Assembly: GCF_012641335.1 (NCBI RefSeq)
Contig: NZ_JABAID010000002.1
Span: 434,001 to 498,000 of the forward strand
Length of the DNA: 64,000 bases
Direction: 5' to 3'
Origin: Novosphingobium sp. ERN07
GTDB taxonomy: Bacteria > Pseudomonadota > Alphaproteobacteria > Sphingomonadales > Sphingomonadaceae
Positions 56,876 to 64,000 of this stretch are shown here, piece after piece (position 1 is the stretch's first letter; the number at the start of each line of letters is the position of its first letter). Under the pieces are notes generated by a model. That model worked only from the letters and a program-made list of their open reading frames with translations, did not search any database and was not told where the DNA came from. The position numbers and the translations under genes were made by a program.

Positions 56876-59491
56876 TCAGAACTTAAGTGTGGCCGAGGCG
56901 AAGAACGACATGCCGTTGAAGCCGAACGGCGAAATTGCGTTGTAGGGCAGTGTGCCACCATTATCCGAACCGTTGGTCCCCGCCGCGACACTCGCGACGG
57001 TGGAGCGCAAGTTCTGCGTAGGATAGATGTCGAACAGGTTGTTAACGCCTGCGCTCAAAGTGATGCGAGGTGTAAAGTCGTAATTCACCTGGATGTCGGT
57101 GACGATCTTGCCCTTGAAGTGCTGGATCACCTGCGAGTTGGCGCTGGTCGAGGACACCGGCACCAGCGTGACGTCGTAGCCGGGCGTCACTGCCGCGATC
57201 TGCGCGGGGGTGAGACTGGTGAAGGCTACCGCCGAGACCTTGCCATAATAAGTGTTGGTCAGCCCCAGCGAGAAGTCGCCTGACTTCCAGTTAAGGTTGA
57301 GCAGCACCTTCGACCGGGGCTGGCTGTCCGAGATACGTACCTGCTGCGTCAGGTCGAACAGCGGCGCAGTGATACCAAGAGCCGCGATTTCAGCAGGCGT
57401 CCCGGCGATCTTGTCGAACTTAGTCTTGTTGTAGTTGGCGGCAAGCAGGACCGAGAGCTCGCCTAGTGAACCAAGATCAAACTTGTCCGACAAGGTCACG
57501 TCGACGCCCCGCGTTGTGGTATCAACGGCATTGGTAAGATAACTGGCTGCACCAATATTTGGGATGCCATTGGCCGTAAGAAAGGTCGTCAGCGCCGTAC
57601 TCTGGAATTGTGTTGACTGGACAATCCGGTCACGAAGCTTGATTTGATAGGCATCGACCGTCAGCACCAGTCCGTTGGAGTCAAAAACAAAACCTGCCGA
57701 GATATTCTTTGATTTTTCAGGACGAAGATCGGTTGCGCCAAGCAATTTTGCCGCTTCGCTGTCTACAGGCAGATTGCGCACAAGTACAGGAGCGCCATTA
57801 ATGAAATTAATCGTCGAATTGCTGAAAAATACCTGAGCAAGATGTGGAGCACGGAAACCGGTACTATAAGAACCACGCAGTGCCAGCGGCTGCATAACTT
57901 GCAGACGACCTGATACCTTATAGTTTGTAGTACCGCCAAAGTCTGAAAAATCTTCGTGCCTCACTGCGCCACCGAGCGTCAGCCGACCAAAGAATTCCTT
58001 TTCCAATTCTGCGTAGACTGCCTTGCTGTTGCGCTTGCCGAAAGTCGCATCCAGCGGACTGATACCCGGGCTTGGCTGGAAGCCCACGGGGGCTGGCCTG
58101 CCGGCGTTCGGACCGTCGATGATCGCCACTCCACCATTGGCGTAGCTGACCAGTTCACCCGCTATGAGTCGGTATGTTTCCTCACGATATTCAGCGCCAA
58201 ACGCCAAATTCAACGGTGTATCATCACCTACATCGAACTTGCGTGTAAAATCGAGATTCGTAGTCCACTGATCATAACGAGTCGACCCAAGGTACGCACT
58301 TGTTGGGCTCTGCAGCCCATAGGATGCGTTGTTTGCATTGCTTGTATTGTTGTCGATTAGACTTTTGCCGTAGCCGGTTGAGATATCCCAATCAAATCCG
58401 AGCAAATCTTCGCCGCGCACCCCTCCGGTCGCTGCAATATTTCGCAAACGGATATCACCATATGGAATGAAGCCATCGGGATGCAGTGCTCGTACCGTCT
58501 GGTCCTGACCCGCCCGTCGGAAGAAATACGGGGTCTTGCCATCCAGATCACTGTAGCCACCGAATGCATAGAATGCAGCATTACCATTGTTGGTCGGCAA
58601 CTCGGCGTTGAGAAACGCCGACTTCATTTCGAACTGAGAGTTCCCTTGACGCGATGTACGTCGGTCGATCGTTGCTTCACGCGCATCCAAGACACCATTC
58701 GACGCAGTTAGACCTGTGCCAGAACCGAAAAACGCTGATGGCGCAACTGGCCTTCCTGAAGAATTGGTACCAAAATACTGCTGGCGTGTGTCTTCCGAAG
58801 ATCGATCAGTTCCGCCGCGATTCTGATACTGCAAAGTGGCGCGCACAAGGCCACTGTGGGCTAGAGGCAAGCCAAAACCGGCAGCAACATCGATAAACTC
58901 ACCGTCACCTTCCTTGGTGATACCTGACAGGACTCTGGCTTTGATGTCAGTTGTCCTATCCAGGGTGAGATTGATGACGCCGGCAATAGCGTCGGAACCG
59001 TATTGAGCTGAAGCACCGTCACGCAGTATCTCTACGCCTGAAAGCGCCATGCTGGGGATGGAGTTGAAATCGTATGCTACGTCGCCTCGTCCAATTCCGT
59101 TGCTCGTGCTTAGATCACCAGAGGAATGGCGACGCTTGCCATCTACGAGTACAAGGAGCTGACCGGTGGACAGGCCGCGCAATGTCGGCGGCGTTGTGAA
59201 ATCCCCTACGCCAGAAGCACTGGGGCGTGGCGTGCTGAAACTCGGCACAGAGACCTTGAGCATGTCCTGTATTTCAGTACGACCGCCACGTGCCAATTCA
59301 TCCGCACTGATCCGATCAATCGGGACAACAGATTCTGCGGCCGAGCGACTGCCGAAGCGGGAGCCTGTAACTACGATGGCTGTCCCTTCGTCACCCTCAA
59401 CTTCCTGAGCGTGCAACGCAGTGACCGGCATGGCTATCGCAATAACCACTAATCCAGTGGTTGCCATGGCGATGTTGCGGATTTTCCTCAT
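56876..59491 (-). CDS. TonB-dependent receptor (amidase cluster)
   Basis: 871-residue outer-membrane TonB-dependent transporter. Signal peptide MRKIRNIAMATTGLVVIAIAMPVTALHAQ. Plug: GTAIVVTGSRFGSRSAAESVVPIDRI at about 38, then RGLSTGQLLVLVDGKRRHSS and VEILRDGASAQYGSDAIAGVIN. The rest is barrel, ending FNGMSFFASATLKF with terminal Phe. In the same transcript as the amidase. Cargo presumably the amide substrate. Confidence 0.92.
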   Translation of the reverse strand: MRKIRNIAMATTGLVVIAIAMPVTALHAQEVEGDEGTAIVVTGSRFGSRSAAESVVPIDRISADELARGGRTEIQDMLKVSVPSFSTPRPSASGVGDFTTPPTLRGLSTGQLLVLVDGKRRHSSGDLSTSNGIGRGDVAYDFNSIPSMALSGVEILRDGASAQYGSDAIAGVINLTLDRTTDIKARVLSGITKEGDGEFIDVAAGFGLPLAHSGLVRATLQYQNRGGTDRSSEDTRQQYFGTNSSGRPVAPSAFFGSGTGLTASNGVLDAREATIDRRTSRQGNSQFEMKSAFLNAELPTNNGNAAFYAFGGYSDLDGKTPYFFRRAGQDQTVRALHPDGFIPYGDIRLRNIAATGGVRGEDLLGFDWDISTGYGKSLIDNNTSNANNASYGLQSPTSAYLGSTRYDQWTTNLDFTRKFDVGDDTPLNLAFGAEYREETYRLIAGELVSYANGGVAIIDGPNAGRPAPVGFQPSPGISPLDATFGKRNSKAVYAELEKEFFGRLTLGGAVRHEDFSDFGGTTNYKVSGRLQVMQPLALRGSYSTGFRAPHLAQVFFSNSTINFINGAPVLVRNLPVDSEAAKLLGATDLRPEKSKNISAGFVFDSNGLVLTVDAYQIKLRDRIVQSTQFQSTALTTFLTANGIPNIGAASYLTNAVDTTTRGVDVTLSDKFDLGSLGELSVLLAANYNKTKFDKIAGTPAEIAALGITAPLFDLTQQVRISDSQPRSKVLLNLNWKSGDFSLGLTNTYYGKVSAVAFTSLTPAQIAAVTPGYDVTLVPVSSTSANSQVIQHFKGKIVTDIQVNYDFTPRITLSAGVNNLFDIYPTQNLRSTVASVAAGTNGSDNGGTLPYNAISPFGFNGMSFFASATLKF

Positions 59492-60111
59492 GGTTCTTAT
59501 TCCCTGTCTGGCCTAGAAAATGTGGAGCTTCCGCGATTCTTGCGAATGCAGCAGCATTTCGCCGCTGTTTGCGGCGCAGATTTTCTTGGTAGTTGCTGAA
59601 AACGCGGGCTGTTTCGACAATGTCGAGAGTTTGACCTAGCAAACTCATCTCAGCCAATAATCACTCACTAGCCGAGTGATCTGAACTGGCTGCTCAATTT
59701 TGAATGCATGCTTTCCCCCTGGTAAAGAATGGCACGCCCCCTGCGAACGCAAAGCGGGCTCTGTTGCGATGCCCCGGAGCCGTACCCCTTTGTCCTTCCG
59801 TCCATGCCATTTTGCGCGCCTGCTCCCAAGGGACAAGTGACGGGTGTGAACGAGTCCATGCATGAACCTTATAGATCTTGGCCAGCCCCATCAGCTCCCT
59901 GCAAATCACCCTCGCCACCTGCCCTTCAGGTTCATCAGTGAAGCGACAATGGGTTTGCGATCTCCGGGCGCAGCGCTCCCTGATCAGCGTTGCACCTCCG
60001 GCAGTTTTGGCAGAGTACGACCGCAGCACTGCCAAAAGAATGAGCGAGGCCGCGGCAAGGCAAAGATGCCTCGCTCACCTACCGCGCTCATATCCTCGCA
60101 AGCGGAGTAAG
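59492..60111. other. Non-coding region between the TonB receptor and the aminotransferase gene
   Basis: 620 bases with no credible gene; frames open here on either strand give low-complexity translations. It should hold the TonB receptor promoter. The right part contains two strong inverted repeats (60005-60076), listed as a terminator. Confidence 0.55.
60005..60076 (-). terminator. Paired hairpins after the aminotransferase gene
   Basis: Two perfect inverted repeats in a row: TTTTGGCAG (60005-60013) / CTGCCAAAA (60029-60037) and GAGCGAGGC (60042-60050) / GCCTCGCTC (60068-60076). On the minus strand the second is followed by ATTCTTTT, so it can serve as terminator of the transporter-RidA-aminotransferase operon. 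Confidence 0.6.
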
Positions 60112-61422
60112 TCAGACGAATGTGCGCCGCTCTTGATGGATCGCGGCCACCAGACGGTCGAGTTCGACACTGGTGTTGAACAATGCGGGTGTCACGCGCA
60201 ACACCATCCCCGAGGCAAGGCCCGCTTTGGCGACGACCAGCAGCTTGTACTTCTCCATGAACAATGCCTGTGCCGACTTGGCCTTGGCGGGGCTGTCCAC
60301 GCCAGGCAGCCGGAAGGCACTGATCGCGCCGTAATTGCCCGGCTCATCTGGAAGCATTAGCTGCAGACCAGGCACGTCTCGCACACGCGAAATCCAATAG
60401 TTCCGCAAGCTCTTGAGGTGCGCGAACTTGCGTTCAATACCTATCGTCGCCTGGGCTTCCAACGCAGCAGGGATCGTCAGACGCGCGGCGAAATCGACGG
60501 TGCCGGTAGGAATGCGCGAACGGATATCGTCTGCCGAATGGATCCGGTTACCCAGCCAGGGCTGGATATCCGCAAGGCGCGACTTGCGGATAAAGATTCC
60601 GCCTGTGCCGAGTGGTGCCGCCAGCCATTTGTGCAACGAGAAGCCGATGAAATCTGCACCAGTATCGGCCACGTTGAACGGCATTTGACCGACCGCCTGC
60701 GCACTGTCGAGGATCACGTCGACGCCCCGCGCCTTGGCCATCGCGACGATTTCCTTTACCGGCGGGATCAGCCCGTTGCGGTTTGAGACATGGGTGAGAA
60801 GCAGCAGTCTCGCGCGCGGCGTCTCCTTCAGAACCTTTTCGTAAGCAGCAAGGATGTTCGCGCGAGTATGCGGTTCAGGCAGGGAAAAGCGCACGACCCG
60901 AGCACCCCGGCTCTGCTCCAGATAGTCCATCGCAAACTGCATCTCGTCATAGTCGACATCGCAGTAGATCACCGCGTCGCCCGCCTTGAGCAGCGCGTAA
61001 TTGGTGATCAGCGCATAGAGTCCCTCGGTGCCGCCGCCGCTCAGCGCCACCTCGTCCAGCGAGGCACCGATCAGGTCGGCCACGGCTGTCCGCGACTTGT
61101 CCAGTTCCTGATCGCGCGGCATGCCGGGCACGCCGCTGCGAAGGAAAGTGGAGTTGTAGCGGTTCACCCACGCGACCTTGTCGAGATAGGCTGCGTGCAC
61201 CGACTTGGTCATGGCGCCGTAATAGGCCGCATCGAAGTTCACGACCGACCTGTCGATTTCGTAGAATGCGCTCAGGCGCTGCTGCGTCTGCTCGAACGAG
61301 AGCCCCGCCTCGAACAGCCCACCTAAGCCCCCCTGAGCCGGCGCGGCCAAAGTACGCCCGGCCAACAGCGTGCCCATGGACGCGGCCCCTGCACCGACAA
61401 GGAACTGCCGTCTGTTAGTCAT
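60112..61422 (-). CDS. Tat-exported class V aminotransferase (isopenicillin-N-epimerase-like)
   Basis: 436-residue PLP-dependent enzyme of fold type I, class V. ATG 61422 has GGAG nine bases upstream. The N-terminus is a twin-arginine signal (TNRRQFLVGAGAASMGTLLAGRTLAAP), so the protein should reach the periplasm folded with its cofactor. Schiff-base lysine Lys265 in FIGFSLHKWLAAPLGTGG; PLP-ring partner Asp239 in VILDSAQAVGQMPF; GGGTEGLYALI binds phosphate. C-S lyases, epimerases and aminotransferases share this fold, so the reaction is not fixed. Operon with RidA, which usually clears enamine/imine intermediates of PLP enzymes. Confidence 0.85.
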   Translation of the reverse strand: MTNRRQFLVGAGAASMGTLLAGRTLAAPAQGGLGGLFEAGLSFEQTQQRLSAFYEIDRSVVNFDAAYYGAMTKSVHAAYLDKVAWVNRYNSTFLRSGVPGMPRDQELDKSRTAVADLIGASLDEVALSGGGTEGLYALITNYALLKAGDAVIYCDVDYDEMQFAMDYLEQSRGARVVRFSLPEPHTRANILAAYEKVLKETPRARLLLLTHVSNRNGLIPPVKEIVAMAKARGVDVILDSAQAVGQMPFNVADTGADFIGFSLHKWLAAPLGTGGIFIRKSRLADIQPWLGNRIHSADDIRSRIPTGTVDFAARLTIPAALEAQATIGIERKFAHLKSLRNYWISRVRDVPGLQLMLPDEPGNYGAISAFRLPGVDSPAKAKSAQALFMEKYKLLVVAKAGLASGMVLRVTPALFNTSVELDRLVAAIHQERRTFV

Positions 61423-61462
61423 GTCTTTCCACTCCGAAACAGGATTTGAATGAAGCGCCGTT

Positions 61463-61927
61463 TCAAGCGCGAATTTCGATGACGGCATCCACTTCGACGG
61501 CGTAGTTCAGCGGCAGCCGGTAGACACCTACTGCCGAGCGCGAATGCTTTCCGTCCTCTCCGAAAACCGCGACCATGAGATCCGAGGCACCATTGATCAC
61601 ACCGGGAACACCGAAAAAGGAAGGCCCAGCCTGCACGTACCCGCCAAGCCGCAGGACCTGCGTTACTCGGTCAAGATCGCCGCCGCAGGCCGCACGAAAT
61701 TGCGCAATCAGGTTGATCGCGCACAGCCTTGCGCCGAGCGCAGCCTGTTCGGGCGTCACATCTTCGCCAACCACGCCCTTGATCTCCTGCGCAGCGCCTT
61801 TCGACAGCTGACCGGAAACATGGACGATCCGACCGGAGCGCGTGTAGGGTACATAATTGGCTACTGGCGCGGACGGCTCGGGCAAGATGATGCCGAGCTG
61901 GGCAAGCTTGTTGGCGATGCGAAGCAT
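61463..61927 (-). CDS. RidA family protein (enamine/imine deaminase)
   Basis: 154-residue RidA/YjgF-type protein, a trimeric enamine/imine deaminase. ATG 61927 has AAGGAGACC. Core: GRIVHVSGQLSKG in the N-terminus, GDLDRVTQVLRLGGYV, and SRSAVGVYRLPLNYAVEVDAV, in which the Arg of YRLP corresponds to the catalytic Arg of RidA. It is about 25 residues longer than the archetype, as in the YjgF-like subgroup. It begins nine bases after the ABC ATPase and is followed by the aminotransferase; together they suggest handling of a reactive imine. Confidence 0.88.
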   Translation of the reverse strand: MLRIANKLAQLGIILPEPSAPVANYVPYTRSGRIVHVSGQLSKGAAQEIKGVVGEDVTPEQAALGARLCAINLIAQFRAACGGDLDRVTQVLRLGGYVQAGPSFFGVPGVINGASDLMVAVFGEDGKHSRSAVGVYRLPLNYAVEVDAVIEIRA

Positions 61928-61936
61928 AAGGTCTCC

Positions 61937-62668
61937 TTAGAAGAGTATCTTTTCAAGGAACGCCCGCGTGCGTGGGTGCCCTGGATTGGTGAAGAAGGTC
62001 TGCGCGTCGGCGATCTCGATGATCTGGCCTTCGTCCATAAAAACCACGCGGTCGGCCACTTCGCGGGCGAAGGCCATCTCGTGCGTGACGCAGACCATCG
62101 TCATGCCCCCGGTTGCGAGCGCTTTTATGATGTCGAGCACTTCTTTGACCATTTCCGCATCAAGCGCGGATGTCGGCTCGTCAAACAGCATCAGCGCCGG
62201 ATCCATGCACAGCGCCCGCGCGATCGCCGCGCGCTGCTGCTGACCGCCGGAAAGCCGAGTTGGGAACTTGTCTGCCTGATCGGCGATGCGCACGCGCTCT
62301 AGCATGGCATGGGCGACTTCGCGCGCTTTGTGCTCTGACAGGCCGCGGACGCGCATCGGCGCAAGTATGCAATTCTGCAGCACGGTCAGATGCGGAAACA
62401 AGTTGAAGTCCTGAAACACCATGCCCACTCGCGACCGGATCTCACGCAAGACCAGCGGATCGTCCGATACGCTTAGTCCGGTGACCAGGATGTCGCCTGC
62501 GTGATGCTGTTCCAGACCGTTGACGCAGCGGATCAGCGTGGACTTGCCTGATCCTGACGGACCGCAGATGACAACCCGCTGCCCCTCCTCGACATGCAAA
62601 GTCACGTTGCGCAGCGCATGAAAATCGCCGTACCACTTGTGCACGCCGACGAAGGACAACGCGTTCAT
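61937..62668 (-). CDS. Polar amino-acid ABC transporter ATPase (AapP/GlnQ type)
   Basis: 243-residue ATPase. Walker A in [16 protein letters not shown]-loop with [17 protein letters not shown], signature [15 protein letters not shown], Walker [13 protein letters not shown] and switch His in CVTHEMAFA. The sequence class is polar amino-acid transport. Its start overlaps the permease stop (ATGA 62665-62668). Confidence 0.92.
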   Translation of the reverse strand: MNALSFVGVHKWYGDFHALRNVTLHVEEGQRVVICGPSGSGKSTLIRCVNGLEQHHAGDILVTGLSVSDDPLVLREIRSRVGMVFQDFNLFPHLTVLQNCILAPMRVRGLSEHKAREVAHAMLERVRIADQADKFPTRLSGGQQQRAAIARALCMDPALMLFDEPTSALDAEMVKEVLDIIKALATGGMTMVCVTHEMAFAREVADRVVFMDEGQIIEIADAQTFFTNPGHPRTRAFLEKILF

Positions 62669-63750
62669 TGCCAGTCCTCCGCCAGTGTCCTTTCAAGGTG
62701 CAACGAATAGCGCGTAACCCCGTAACAGATCGCGAAATAGATCAGCCCGACCATGAGATACGTCTCGGCATAAGGCATAGGCCAAGCAGGATCGTTGAGT
62801 GCCACGCGCCCCGCGCTCACGAGGTCAAACAGGCCCACCACCATGACAAGGCTGGTATTCTTGATCACCACGATGATCGTGCTGGTCAGCGGCGGCAGCA
62901 CTTTACGGATCGCCTGCGGAAGTATCACGGTGAACAACACATCGCGCTTGCCAAGGCCCAATGCCTGCGCCGATTCCCACTGGCTGCGCGGTACGCCTTG
63001 CAAGCCGCCGCGCAAGACCTCGCACAAGTAGGCCGCGCTGACGAGGGTGAACACGCCCAGAGCCCGCGCGAGGTTCTCCAACCGGATCCAATCGGGTAGC
63101 AGAAGCGGGGCCAGGAACGAAGCTGCGAATAGCAGTGTCACCACCGGTATCCCGCGCAGCAATTCGACGAAACCAGTGGCGCAGCAACGAATGAGGGGAA
63201 GCGAACTGCGCCGGGCCAATGCCAGCGCCAAACCAAGCGGAAAGCCGAATGCGAGCGATAGCACCGTCAGCAGCAGCGTCACCGGCAGTCCGCCCCAAGA
63301 TGACACCGGCACCGGCGACAGCCCCGCGACCCCGCCAGCCATCAGGGCCAAGACCAGCAGCAGCCCGCCAGCCCATGCTGCTGCCGTAATACGGGTCCAG
63401 TGCGCACGAGGCATCGTCCACAAAGCCAGCCCGACAAGGACAGTCACGACGGCGATTGGTCGCCAAATCTGCGTCTCGGGATAGATCCCGAAAAGAATGA
63501 ACGGCCCTTTTTGGCGCAGGAACACCCAACAGGCACCGGCATCGCGGCAGGCATCGCCATTGCCTTGCCAGACCCCGTGCATGACGGCCCATGCAAGAAG
63601 GTGCGGCAGCGCCTGCGCGATCACAGCCACGAAGACCAGCGTGGCAAGCAGGTTCACGCCGCCCTTGAACAGCAAGGCAAGACCATTTGGACTGGCTGGG
63701 CGCAGCGTTGGAGCCAGCCGGGGCTCGGTCATTGCCTGGACGAACGTCAT
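62665..63750 (-). CDS. Amino-acid ABC transporter permease (AapM-like)
   Basis: 361-residue inner-membrane permease. ATG 63750 overlaps the upstream permease stop. An extra N-terminal half with three to four helices and a periplasmic stretch holding Cys ([15 protein letters not shown]) precedes the His/Glu/Gln-type permease domain (about 150-350) with the ATPase-contact loop [24 protein letters not shown]. The long N-terminus is characteristic of AapM/BztC of general L-amino-acid transporters rather than GlnP. Confidence 0.9.
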   Translation of the reverse strand: MTFVQAMTEPRLAPTLRPASPNGLALLFKGGVNLLATLVFVAVIAQALPHLLAWAVMHGVWQGNGDACRDAGACWVFLRQKGPFILFGIYPETQIWRPIAVVTVLVGLALWTMPRAHWTRITAAAWAGGLLLVLALMAGGVAGLSPVPVSSWGGLPVTLLLTVLSLAFGFPLGLALALARRSSLPLIRCCATGFVELLRGIPVVTLLFAASFLAPLLLPDWIRLENLARALGVFTLVSAAYLCEVLRGGLQGVPRSQWESAQALGLGKRDVLFTVILPQAIRKVLPPLTSTIIVVIKNTSLVMVVGLFDLVSAGRVALNDPAWPMPYAETYLMVGLIYFAICYGVTRYSLHLERTLAEDWQ

Positions 63751-64000
63751 AGTGCCCACCGCCCGCTGCGCCGCTCCAGCAGAGCCATGCCGAGCGAGAT
63801 CATGGCCGCCAGCGTGAAATAGATCAGCGCGACAAGCGCAACGCATTCGAGCGCATGGCCGGTATGGTTCATCGTCGTATTGGCGATGGAATTCAGGTCG
63901 GGATAGCCCACGACCAGCGCTAGCGTCGAGTTCTTGAGGATGGCGGCGAACTGGTTGGTCATCGGCGGCACCATCACCCGTAGCGCCTGCGGTACGATGA
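63747..64000 (-). CDS. Amino-acid ABC transporter permease (AapQ-like), cut by window edge
   Basis: C-terminal about 84 residues of the second permease; its start lies outside the window. Visible: IVPQALRVMVPPMTNQFAAI, which is the ATPase-contact and following helix (PPMTNQF, NSTLALVVGYPDL), and a terminal helix ending ERRSGRWAL. Overlaps the aapM-type gene by four bases. The binding protein (aapJ-type) is presumably upstream, beyond the window. Confidence 0.85.
   Translation of the reverse strand, partial: IVPQALRVMVPPMTNQFAAILKNSTLALVVGYPDLNSIANTTMNHTGHALECVALVALIYFTLAAMISLGMALLERRSGRWAL

Noticed and set aside
59694..60035. Open frame of 113 codons on the minus strand in the gap after the TonB receptor
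   Set aside because: The translation has no domain pattern, is rich in Arg and Cys at random, and has no ribosome site; it overlaps the hairpin pair.

Overview
The window looks like a chromosomal segment of a GC-rich alphaproteobacterium, most likely a sphingomonad close to Novosphingobium. This rests on a UrcA-family secreted protein, large TonB-dependent receptors of sphingomonad type, an AapQMP-type amino-acid ABC transporter, a six-gene glycogen operon, and many aromatic-compound genes. The placement comes from gene content and remembered family features, not from a search. No rRNA, tRNA or CRISPR array was seen.

Layout. 1-6.4 kb: 3' part of alanine dehydrogenase, a phytoene-dehydrogenase-like flavoprotein, a vdh-ech operon (feruloyl/coumaroyl-CoA to vanillin-type aldehyde to acid) with a clear promoter and palindrome, a candidate small RNA, and a quinone oxidoreductase. 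6.8-11 kb: UrcA protein, a hybrid histidine kinase/LuxR-type regulator pair, a 67-aa helix-turn-helix-like protein, cytochrome b561. 11.3-22.1 kb: glgP-glgB-glgC-glgA-pgm-glgX, tightly packed. 22.1-27.8 kb: RBBP9-like hydrolase, then an aromatic-oxidation island: secreted cytochrome c and VAO/4-cresol-dehydrogenase-type flavoprotein, TetR and AraC regulators, and a divergent cytochrome P450. 27.9-36.2 kb: L,D-transpeptidase-like protein, LysR, and a leucine-type operon (isovaleryl-CoA dehydrogenase, secreted esterase, MCC beta, SnoaL-like protein, MCC alpha, then MaoC). 36.2-41.9 kb: LysR, pirin, DoxX, nitroreductase, and two flavoproteins. 42-44.7 kb: a histidine kinase/OmpR regulator pair behind a CRP-like site.

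44.7-50.9 kb is the most interesting part. A TonB receptor and a secreted SnoaL-like protein are divergent from a sugar-phosphate-isomerase-like protein and a small DUF6379-like protein, together resembling the two subunits of C-glycoside deglycosidase. They are followed by an exported DUF1080 (3-keto-glycoside hydrolase-like) protein. I read this as a system that imports plant glycosides and cleaves their 3-oxo forms, including C-glycosides. The 3-oxidising dehydrogenase is not in the window. Downstream lie a broken IS256-type transposase and a broken tyrosine integrase, marking an island edge.

52.5-64 kb: GlcG/HbpS-like protein, DadA-like flavoprotein and LysR on the plus strand; on the minus strand an amidase and TonB receptor, then a Tat-exported class V aminotransferase, a RidA protein and an AapP/AapM/AapQ-type transporter running off the end. 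This looks like uptake and breakdown of an unidentified amino-acid amide, imino or D-amino-acid compound.

All assignments come from reading translations and DNA by eye. Motif positions are counted by hand; substrates are inferences unless stated otherwise.
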